A DNA stretch of 28,266 bases from the NCBI GenBank assembly GCA_000310025.1, contig FN649741.1, positions 1,482,915-1,511,180 of the forward strand, in the 5' to 3' direction. Shown piece by piece: positions 10,101 through 21,000 of the stretch. Each line of letters opens with the position of its first letter. Position 1 is the stretch's first letter. The stretch is from Ectocarpus siliculosus. Lineage: Eukaryota > Sar > Phaeophyceae > Ectocarpales > Ectocarpaceae. The notes under the pieces were generated by a model. It worked only from the letters and a program-made list of their open reading frames with translations, was not told the DNA's origin and searched no databases. Both the position numbers and the translations under genes were made by a program.

Positions 10101-13100
10101 TGGCGTGACCTGAGGCGCCTCGGCGGGCTGGGTGCAGTGTCGTTTCCAATGTGGACAGATTGTGTCTGCAGCTCCTCGCGAATCACGTTGTTGTGTCGCA
10201 TCCGGCGGATCTCTTGCCGGAGAAGTTAGTTCTCGGCCTGGTAGTCGACGGTGTCGAGAGCGCCCAATCCATCGAAAGTGTCCTCTGTAGTGGATATCCC
10301 CCGAAGAAGGGATGTGTGAAGCTCAGGACGTCTCCGTCGTAGAAGCGGTCGCCATCGGGCACGCCGAGAGGCATGGAGTACGCCGGCGTTTCAACAAAGG
10401 TAACGTTTCTGCTCTCCACTACCTTGTCGGTTGCAGGGTTGTAGATCCTGTAGGCCTTACTGTCTTGCCTGAAGCCGCAGAGTTTGCCTTCGAACGCGCG
10501 GTCGCTCAACTTTTTAGTGTATCGCTCGTGGTGCACGAAGGCTCTGGCTCCGACGACTCGAAGGTTTGACAGGTCCGCTTCTTTGCCGTACATTTTGAAG
10601 TACGGAGTTACTCCTCCAAGGGCTGTATGGGGCAACCGGTTGGAGAGGTACACCGCCGTCAGCACTAGTTCTCCCCACAGGGTAGGTGGGAAGGCTCCGT
10701 CCTTCATGAGGCAACGCGTGATTGTCGCCCAAGTTTGTCCGTCTCGTTCGGATACGCCTATTGCTGAGGCGTGTTCGTCGCGGTGTATTCGACAGTGATG
10801 CCGGAGTCGGTGCAGTAAGTGGTGAACTCGCTTCCGACGTTTTCCCCTCCTCTGTCGCACCGAATGATCTCGATGCGGTGGCCTAGCGGAGCAGCCATGT
10901 GCATGTTGTAGGCGTGAAGGACTCGAGCGGACTTGGACTTGGCCCTAAGCAGGTAGTTTCCTTCATCCGCGTGAAGGCGTCGGTGAATTTGGAGACGTAA
11001 CGGAAGCCCCCTTTCGCAGGCGGAGTGATCTGCCCCATGTTGTCGGTGTCACCAGTTTCATAGGCGCCGTCGTCTTGCGTGTAGTCTTCTTCGGGTGCGC
11101 TAGCTGCCTGTTCTTGTGATGGAGCAATTGTCGCATGGTGACATGGAATCCAGGAAGTCGACCCCATTACCCTCCTTCTTGCGCAGTAGTTCCAGACTCC
11201 GGAAGTTCAGATGCCCACGTCTCCGGTGTCAAGTGTTCGCGTTAACCGTGGCGGCGTATGCGACCCCTAGGTCATCGTCACCCGCTACAGTGTCCGGCTT
11301 GCCGAACGCCCGATCTTCCGGGAAGGCGTGAGGTGTTGTCATCATCGATGCTTCCTTTCGCTTGGAGGCGGCTTACAACTCTATGTTCGGGGAGCACGTG
11401 ACCACATCACGCGGGTCCTGCTTCGGCGGTATGATATATTCTCGTACTTCTAGGTGAGATTGCCTGCCTCTACGACAAGCCTGACACCGTCCTTCATCTG
11501 GGCAGTAGGCGAGAAGATGTTGTGTCCGAGGCCGGGGACGACCAGTCCTCCAAGGCACACAGCCTGTTCCGCCGTAGCTATCCTCAACGGAGCAGTGGAC
11601 GACGAGTCCCGTCGCTGTCCCTTTCAGGTGATGGTCACCGGCAACCGTGATCGCCTTCGGCTTCGCGAGTTCTTTGTACTCCCACATTTTCTCCTTCAAG
11701 TGTGGGATGAGACGGTCGTCGAGCATGCTCTCCGTTGCTCCGATGTCGACGAGTAGAGTGGCTCTCTCAGAATTGGCCATGACTTCCTTTGTGAGTGGTG
11801 GCGTACATGAACCCTTCGTCTGACTCGTCGCCTTCCGCGCTAAAATCAATGGCGTCTTCGTGCCACTCGCCTCCTTCGCAGTGGCTGGTTCCTTCCTGTC
11901 GTTAGCTGAAGAGCAGTGCCCGCACGATACAAGAGCCTCTTCATCCAATTTTTAAATTCGGCCGCATTCCTTCCGTCGGGTTTCTTCAGCCCTCGAATAG
12001 TGTTGGCGAGGTTTGTGGTGTTGTCGCTGAGAGAGTTATCACCCATCTTGATGTGTCTTTTCCTATCGCGATGCGTTCCTGTTGCCATGTGGTGTACAGG
12101 ACGATGCTGGTTTTCCCTGCTGTTGCAGCAGTCCCTCCAGTTGCAGGAGAAGTTGTTTGCTCGTGGTGTGAACCCGAGACTTCCCGACCCCGCTTCTGCT
12201 CAAAAGGAATACGGTTTTAGGTCGTCTTTTCCCGCGGCCCCGCTCCTGTTACCCTTTCCTCGCGGATGGGTTTATAGGACTACGGTGTGGACCATCCCGA
12301 CCCCGCTCCTGCTACCCTCTCCTCTCGGATCGGCGTATAGGACTACGGTTGTAGGTCGTCTTTTCCCGGCCCTGCTCCTGTTACCTTTCCTCGCGGATGG
12401 GTGTACAGGACTACGGTGTGGACCGTCCCTGCTGTTGTTGATACGGCAGTTAGTTGTCTGCTCGATGTGCGAGCTTTTTTTCTCCGGCAGATGTAGAGTT
12501 ATGCCAGCACTAAAGGAGCTCCTCCCACTGCCCAATTTGGTGTGTGTTGTGAAGGCCTTGTGTGTGTGAGTGAGACCGTGTTCCGCTTACGTGTCTTCCT
12601 CAGTCGAACGTATCTGTCCTGGCTCCATCTCGTATCTTCTTGATGATCTCCGAATCGAAATCCGAACTGTTCGAACCGCAACCAACGGTTGTCCGGTATC
12701 TTCTCCGCAGTCCGAACCACAGAAGTCTGGCGCAGCGGGAGGTCCGGTTGCCGATCTCGTCGTCATGTCCACAGCTCGAAATGTACGCGTTTTGCGAGGC
12801 TCATAACCTATCGGTGACCATCAGCGTCTCAGCAGCAGTGGGTGTGTGCCGCACGCTGCGGTCGCTTCGTAGGCTGTGCTTGGTACAGCAGCCTACCACA
12901 GAGGTTACGCTTCGAGTGTGGTTGCAACTTGATGTGTGCCTCGGAACGAAGAACAAAGAAATATGTTGATTACTGACTGACTCCCGGGTCAGGTTTTGAT
13001 GGTGCTGATGTGGAGTGAGGAGAGGGGACAAGTGCGCGATCATCCCCGAAATCACGGAAGTACACTAACGCAGTAACGTCGACCAATCACACGCGTTCAG

Positions 13101-16100
13101 AATACGGTACTGGTAAGCCAAGAAACCCTCCTGGCAAAAGCTGAGGTCGTGTTCTCGAACTTGCCACGCTACTGACAAATCATAACATCTGTTCTCGAAC
13201 TTGCAATGATGTGCTTATCTCTGGAAGATGTACAGAATAGAATACCAAACGTAACTTCTAGAAAAGCGTTCTCATATCAAAGTGTCAAGCAATCAGATGA
13301 CAAGACCCCTTGGGGAGAGATAAGACTGATGTACAATGCTAGCAACAAGTTTACACCGAACACCAACAGTCCGGAGATGCGGTGTAACCGTGAGGTCTCA
13401 GACTGCTGCTACTACTGCCGAACATTGACCGCAGTATCCTGCGCTTAAACCATTACAGTAGTCAGCACTGACTAGTCAAATGGTCTGATTTCGGCTTCTA
13501 TGGTACCCACTACACCCAGACGGCCAATCTTGCTGTGTTGCGGGAATCGAACACAGAGGGAACGTGTGGCATGATGCTCCATACTGCTGATATACTCACG
13601 CACATGATACATATTCCCGAAATACTACACTTAGGAAAAAGCTCTGTGGGTGGGTGCCGCTTTAATCTCTAACCGCTTCTCACGTCTCGCACACTGTTCC
13701 GTATTCAGGTGGGCGAAAATAAGGTCTACGTACTTGCACATCCTCACGGTTGGGCACCGCCCAAAACCGCGAAAAAAACATTCCAATGGCAAAAATATCA
13801 AAGATATACTACACTTGGTGTTGTGCTCTGACCAAGTAGCAAATATTGATTACCCCGCTCACCCGATCCCGCCACGCCTTCCACCCCTTGCGGACCCCGG
13901 CCAGCGTCGCCCACGCCGCGCCACGGTCAAGCCTTTGCCGAAGCCGTCGCCGCAGACAGGTGATCGCTCGCCAGCGCAGCACCGCAACGGCCTGGTTGCC
14001 GCTAACGAACGCTTCCTGCACTCTCCTGAAAAACACGAGCCCAGAAAAAAAAAGGGAGTAAGAGAGAGGAGAGAGGTCGGCCAACGATAATACGGGCACC
14101 ACCTTGGCGTTATATTGTGTTGGTTGTTGTGTTTCGTTGCATGGTGATCTCCGAGCCTGAACGATGGCTACGGATTTGCCTCTGTGGACGAACGCACACA
14201 AGCGTCGAGGCCGACTGACCGAAAACGAAAATCTTGTCATCGCTGTTCTGCGCTACTGCGTACAGAGTACACTTGAAACCATCCGGTAACAATCTACTGT
14301 GTCCAGAGATGCAGGTGGGTCAACATGCCTTTCCATTTGTCCCACCAAACTTGCCCCTCCAACACCAAAACAAAACTAGACCGCTTACATTTCCACGTCA
14401 GACCTCCTCCGTACTCCCTGCGCATGCCCGGACCACCGGCGAAGCGCCACCCTAGCCCGCCTTCGACCCCTCGCCGTGTCCACGGCGGCGGCCAACCCCT
14501 CCAGCCGAGCCAACACCCTGCTCCCTCCGCCCCCACCGCCCCGGTCAAAGTCAAGCCACCCCCGCCCGAGCGCCGCTCTCCGCCACCTCTCGAGCCCGTG
14601 CCGCAGCCTCGAAATCCTCATCCGGGCGGCCTCCCTCGCCGCCGAGGCCTCCCGGCCACGATACGCCTCCTTCCAAACCGCGATCGCCGCTCGCCGGCGC
14701 CGGCGAGACAGGGCCTCGGCCCCCGACACGGCCGCGCTCCGCCGTCGCCGACCCCGCCGAGCCTCCTCCCTCCAGGACCCCAGGCACCTAGACAAGTGGA
14801 GCGACGATATCCTACGGGCGGCCAAGACCGACTTGGCGCCGGCGCCGCGGAGCTCGGAGCTCCGCCTAGCCCGGTTGCCCCAGCACCGCAGGGCGCGGGA
14901 GAGGCGGAGCGCCGTGATGCGGGCGGTCGCGTAAGAGGCCAGGCGGCGGGCGCGGGCCAACTCTCGAAGAGTTTTGAGGGCCCGGGAGGCGAGGAGGCGT
15001 TGTCGGCCGCGGCGAAACGTCTCGGCGACGGCGAGGGACAGGAGAAACGCCCGCGCGCTCCTCTCCCGCGAATGTTCGTCCGCTTTCTGCTCACGGAGGG
15101 CGGTTTCTGACGCCTGGGTGTTGAAGGATGGCCGGGGGGGGCGGGGGAGGTTGTGCTGGTTGAAACAATTGGTGCAAAGGTGTACTGCTGCCAGGGTGTG
15201 TTCGGTGGGGTACGTGTACGCTAGGTAGGGTATAGAGGGCTGTACGGAAGAGTACCGAAATTTTCGGTAGGGTATAGGGGGCTTTACCGAGTGTACCGAG
15301 ATTTTCGGTAGGGTATGGAAGCCTACCGGTACAGTGCGAACCGAGACGATCGATAGGGTAAATACTGGGGGAAGTACCGGCGGTACACCTCGGTACGTAT
15401 GCGTACGAACGGTGATTTTCAGCCTTCTGAACAAAGTCAAACGTCGGAAGTGCTTCTTGTCCTTTATCTCTATGAGAATTAATATAAGCGTATAGCTTGG
15501 ACGGTGCTATAAAACGAATAGCCCTATAGCTATAGCCAGCCCCTTCCTACCATCCATGTCAGCGGCTCTGCTGTTCTTCCAACGCAAAGCAGCCGTTGCG
15601 CTTGGCTACAACGGACACAACAACACAGCTGCTGTGCGCAGGGGGCGACCATGCAATCACACGCTCGATACCAATCCGGGTGGCTTGAGACCACAGCACC
15701 CTACAAATCTGGCCATTTCGCAACGCCCACCCACACCCTCCGTCACTAATAATCCTTGTCCAAGTCCATGTCATCCACGGTCGGTGTTACGGTGTTATTG
15801 AGGAGGTCGAAGATGGTTTCAGGGTGCAGCAGCAGTGTTATGTGTTCGGAATGCGGCACAGCAGCTTGCACTTTCATTTGTGTGGTGAATGAGAGAGTGA
15901 CGTCACGTGGCGGTACTGGTATTTACGTCGGGAAGATGTCTGTACCGAGCGTACCGAGATTTTCGGTAGGGTATGGAGGGCTGTACCGAAGAGTATCGAG
16001 ACGATCGGTACGGAATATACCGGCGGAAATACCTGCGGTACCTCGGTACGTACCCTACCGAACACACCCTTGGTACTGCTGTGTTGGTTGAACACGAGTT

Positions 16101-18022
16101 CTGTGAGCTGGTCGTCAACAGAAAGTCGTCAAATACACACGCTCTAGCGAAGTTGAGAAATTCTGGAAGCGTGAGCAATTCGCAGGCACCCTGTTTGCTC
16201 CGGCGCCCCGTCGGATCATACACCAATGCACCCCTATCCGCATCCACACGTACCTCTGTCTGCAGCCTCTCCACGGCCTCGCGCAGCTCCTCTCCCGCGG
16301 CCTTCTCTAGCCGCAGCTCCTTCTCCCTCTCCGTGGCCAGCTTCTCGGCCGCGGCCCTCCCCCTAGCGGCCGCCGCCGCCGCCGAGGCCGCCTCCGCCGC
16401 CTCCGCCACCGCCTCCTTCGCCTTCGACGCCGATGCTGCCGCCCCTTCCCTCGCCGCTCGCCGCTCCTCCTTGGCCCGGACCGCCCGGGCCCCCACCCGC
16501 CACCGGCTGAGCCCGCCGCGCAGTCGCCGTCGCCGGGCTCCTCGCACTAGGCGCGACAGCGCCTCCCTCTTCGAGCGCTCCGTGGCGGCTGCGCGTCGCC
16601 ACGCTGACAGCAGCCGCAGCGCGGACGTCCTGTCTCGCTGCTGCCGGAACCCGCCCGCGGCCGCCTCCGTGAGGGTTTCCAGGCGCAAGCGTTCGAGGCC
16701 ACCGTCCCCGGTGGCGTTGTTGTCGCGGAAGGCGGTGATCTCCGCAGCACGCGGGGACGCGGCCGCTCTGTCCGCTACGGACGACGACCGTACGCTACTA
16801 CCGCCACCGGTGCCGGATGCGAGAGCATCTGTGCGGATCGGTGAGTGAGCGACGGCAGCCTGGACGACTCCTTCCCTGCCTCCGCTAACGAGTAACCTCT
16901 CGCCACCTCTCGTCGAGGCCTGACCCCCTCTACTACCTGCAGGCGGCGGTACACCTCTTCCTCCTCCTGCCTCCCCCGCAACAGCCGCGGCTACGGGGGT
17001 TTCGCCTATCGAACCCCACGGACCAACGCGTTCCACCCTTGTCTCAGACTCCGTCAGGCCTACAGCGGGTGGACCGGTACCCGTGGCCGGGGGACCCTCT
17101 TCGGCGGTAAGCGCTGGCGGAATAGATTGTGCTTGAGGGACAATGACCCCCCGCCACCTGATCCGAGGTGGAAAAGTGCGGCACACGTATTGTTCAAGGG
17201 GTGGGGGGGGGGGGGGGGTCAGGACGTGAACTAAAACAGAAATCATCGAAACGAGAAAAATGTTTGGACGGGGAATTGGACAGCCGAGTGATCCTATTGG
17301 GCACGCGCGACCTGGAAAACGGCCAATCACCGCAACATACCGACCTCATGCGTAGCAACCATTGCCGTCTTATCAAAGGGCGCTTGCTGCTGAAGCAACG
17401 CCGGCCTTATCTCAAAACGCACAACGAGGGGCAGAAACGACAACTCCATCACACAAAAGCAAAGCTTCGGTTTTCCAGCCCCCACCTGGTCAACGCCGAC
17501 TTCAGGGCCTGCCGCCGCCGCCACAACTCCGCTAGCCGCACGTTCTCGCGCCTCTGCCCCATCTGCTGGGCTAGGCCGAGCCATGCTCGGCACGCCGAGC
17601 GAACTACCCGATCGTTCCGCCGGCGACGACACATGTCCGCAACACGCTCCGACAGGAGCTGCGCCCGAGCCTCCGCACGCGACAATTCCTGACAGAGGAG
17701 TCCGTGTTTCGCACATGAGATTAGCTTCGCGAAACACGCAGGACTCTTGCGTAGTTACGCGCGTTAGTGGAAGAAAAAACCAGAAAACAATTTACCGACA
17801 GAGTGCCACACTTCCCCACCCCACGGGTGCAAATCAACACTTGTAGTGTAGGGGAGAGAGGGGGGGTGACTCACGAAAGGTGGACGGAGTTGCGGCAAAA
17901 GCTCAATCTTCGTTCTGACGGTGCTTACTCACGAAACCTTTCTCACGCGCTCCACAGGCAAGGCTATCTATCGCGGTGGCGGGCGGACCAGTTGAGGAAG
18001 ACACAACCCCCCACCCTACCTC

Positions 18023-18055
<33 letters not shown>

Positions 18056-21000
18056 CACAGCACAACCACCTCACGCACCCAAGTCACAAAAGACGAAACC
18101 GGCAACGCGGCGAGTGCATCCCGGGTGGCGGGCAAACAAAAAAAAACATCACTAGTAATCCGGCCGCGGAGGAAACTCCCTCGACGCCCCCACAATGAAT
18201 ACTCGCCTCATCCACAACCGCCCTGCGTTTCTCGTCTGCCTCATTCTGCGCTAGAGCCTTCTGCGCGGCCGACGCGTCTCTAGCGGCCACCCTCCAGACG
18301 CAGAAACAAATCTTCACCGGCCCCCCGCTCCTCCTCAACACCTCCGCCACGAGCCGGGCTCCCGCCAGACGCCGCTCCTCAGCGACGCGCCGGCGGGCAA
18401 CGTTCTTGGTCCACGTCCCGACCGCTCGCCGCAGCCCCCTCCTGGCCGACGCCTCTACACCCGCGGCCTCCGCACCATCGCGGGCCCGGAGAGCCAGGGT
18501 CCTCGACCTCCACTCGCGCAGCGCCTTCCCGCGCCGCCGCTCCAGCAGTCGGGCGGCTATCGCCTCGGCCTTCCGGCCCCTCCTCGAGGCTTCCCGCCAG
18601 GCGACTAGGGCCCTGGCCCCGTCCTTCCTAGCCCTCGCTAGCGCCAGCGCCCTCGCTGCCGCCGCGGCCAGCTCCTCCTTGTCCTCGAGCAGGCTCGCGA
18701 CCGCGCGGGCGTGAGCGTCCGCGGTCTCGGCGGCACGGGCGCCGTGAGACTGCCGCGCGAGCCGGAGCTCTTCTTTGTGCCTGGCCTCGAGCTCCTCGCG
18801 GCTTCGCTCTCGGGCCGCAGCCGCGGCCGCAGCCGTCCTCGCGCCCGCCGCCGCCTGTTCCTGGGAGGCCTTCTCCTGGCGGTCGAGAGCTTCGCACCAG
18901 CCTAGGGCGAGGCCCACGGAATCGGTCACCACCTTGGCGGCCATGAAGAAGGACGGAGGGGGAGGCGGAAGGAGCGGAGACGGAGGCACGGCGGCTTTGC
19001 CTCGGGACGATGACGGAGGAGAGACAAGGGCCGCAGCAGCACCATTGCCCCCTGCAGCAGCAGGAGGAGGCGGCGGCAAGAAAAGCTGCAAGACACCGTG
19101 CGTGCGTTCGGCGCTTCCGCACACCGGGACGCAGAATATCCTCCTGCGGCTGAGGTCGCTGCTGCCGCCTCCTCCCTCCGGGGCGGCGGCTGCCTCGCCA
19201 GGATCCGCCATCCTCGATAGCAGCGCCTTGCCCGATGCAAGGGCGCGGCGAGCCACGTCTTCGCGCTGCACCGGCGGCTGCTGCGGCGTCGCGCGATCCG
19301 CGCCACCTTCGTCGGGATGATCCGTCTCAAACCCGGCGTCCCGTAACCGTCCAGTGGCGCGGTCGAGCAGAAGCAGCACCGCGGTGCAGCCGGGCAAGAG
19401 CGTAGACACGAGCGAACGCACGGCCGGCGCGATGCTCGCTGCGTGGCTGTTGCTAGTGCTGCTGGCGGCGGCAACAGCGAGGTTGGCGGATCCATCGGGG
19501 TGGTGATGCTGCCGTGGCCGTTTGTCAGCGGCAAGGCTCTCCTTGCAGTGCTCGAGTACCCTCTGGGCGGTAGCCCAGCTCCGCGCCTCGATGGCTTCCA
19601 CCTGCTGCTGTCGCCCGAGGCTGGCCGCTCCTCGGCGCTGCTCTTCTGAGACGACCCGTCCGTGTGGGCTTGTTGTTGGACTGCCGCCCCCGTACCCGCT
19701 GCTGCCCTCGGTGGCGGGGGAGGGCGGTAGCGGCCCTTCATCACCATCGGGCGACTTCTGCCCGGTAGTTGCGACGGAAGCACGGACCCCGGCTCCGAGA
19801 GGGCTCACCCCGACGGCAGTCGACGTGGAGCTACTGCCCATCTGCCCCCTTACACGGCCTCGAGCCTCAACGCCTTCCAACCCCGTCTGCCCGTGGTCGT
19901 TATCCTGCTGTGTTGGTCGTCTCAAGTCAGCTCGTGTCAACAACCTGCCTCTATCATGATCGTCGCAGGCGTCGTCTACGGACGGTATTGCTCGTCTTTG
20001 TTGCCAAGAAGCACGCCCATCACGCGCTGACCCGCGGCTTACACCACGCGCCGTACCCAAGTGCCCTCCGCCGCCGGCCAGGGTAGTCGCCGACTCTCTA
20101 GGCCGAAACCCTGCGGCGAGCAGCCCGGACAGAAGCCCCGCCAAGTCGCGCGCGAAAGCTTCCGCCAGGGCCTCGTCCCCCTCGGCGAACGCCTTCCTCG
20201 TCCTGCCGCCACCGCTTTCGCCCAACCCGCTCCCCCGTGCGATGCTAGCTTCGGTGGCGCGGCCGTCATCGTCAACAGGTACGGACCTCCGGCCCAGCGT
20301 TAGCTCTAGGACTGCGAACGGCACCCCACTCGCGATGCCCCCGCTGCTGCTAGCTGTGCTCCCGCGATCCGTTTCTTTGGCGGCGGCAGCGGTGTCACCA
20401 CCGCTCGGCGGCGGCTGTCGCTCCAGCAGCGGGGCGCAGAGCACCGACCGCGCCAGGAACCCTTCCCTGACGTCCGGCTCCCGGTCGTAAAGGGGGTCGG
20501 AGAGGGCATCGGCGGACCTGGCGGCCCGTCCCGTCGATACCGCGACCCCGTGAAGCCCCGCGTCCAACCTGACCCCTCCCCAACCGCCGCCGCCGCTCTG
20601 GCCAAGGGCCCCTGACATGCCGACTGACCAAGGCCGGGCGGGGTCTTCGTGCCACAGCTGAAGCCGCAAACGTCCACCACCACCGACGGCGACTCCGGGA
20701 GCGAGGTCGGTGTCAAGCACGAACAGCCGGGCGCGGTCGGCACCGAGGCCTTCCCGGGCGCGTCTCAGCCCATCCCGGAGAAGCAGCAGCTCTTCCGGGC
20801 AGCCGCGGGAACTCGGTTCCGTCGCCGGAGGGCAGTCGAATTTCGGCGAGGCGTGTTCCCTCGCGGGGTTAGCGCCGCCCGCCCGGCCAGAAAGGTTGAG
20901 GAGCGAGACGATGAGGCGGGAACCCGCGGCTATCGCCGGGGCGAGGGTGCGCACGGCGCGGGCATCCCCCTCCGTGAAACGCTCCGGGGCCACCTGCTTG

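Larger units (their letters stand above)
7216..13629 (-). mobile_element. Degenerate Ty1/Copia LTR retrotransposon
   Basis: Read on the minus strand, the order is gag remnant, aspartic protease, integrase, reverse transcriptase, RNase H, which is the Pseudoviridae/Copia order. Direct repeats at 7216-7814 and 12815-13629 are the best candidate LTRs. They bound a ~5.0-kb interior, with a possible polypurine tract next to the left repeat and a possible tRNA-derived primer site next to the right one. The reading frames are broken by several frameshifts and stops and most of gag is absent, so the copy is inactive. By eye the aligned parts of the LTRs are about 90-93% identical and differ by large indels, suggesting an old insertion. 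I found no clear target-site duplication. It lies wholly inside an intron of the giant gene, in the same orientation. Confidence 0.9.

Noticed and set aside
7705-13514. CRISPR array or bacterial mobile system
   Set aside because: No regularly spaced identical repeats. The repeated structures are LTRs and microsatellites of a eukaryotic element.
13490-13560. Possible tRNA gene or SINE with a B-box-like TGTTCGATTCCCGC and an A-box-like TGTAGTGGG
   Set aside because: On the strand carrying the B-box-like motif, the A-box-like motif comes after it, the reverse of a polymerase III promoter, and no cloverleaf can be drawn. Kept only as a remark on the LTR difference.
14325-15110. A 261-codon plus-strand proline-rich frame
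   Set aside because: Antisense to exon 7, which has the W-repeats and good splice sites on the minus strand.
16363-16602. Gly-rich minus frame overlapping exon 6, and similar shadows of exon 4
   Set aside because: They overlap well-supported coding in another frame and show only low-complexity composition.
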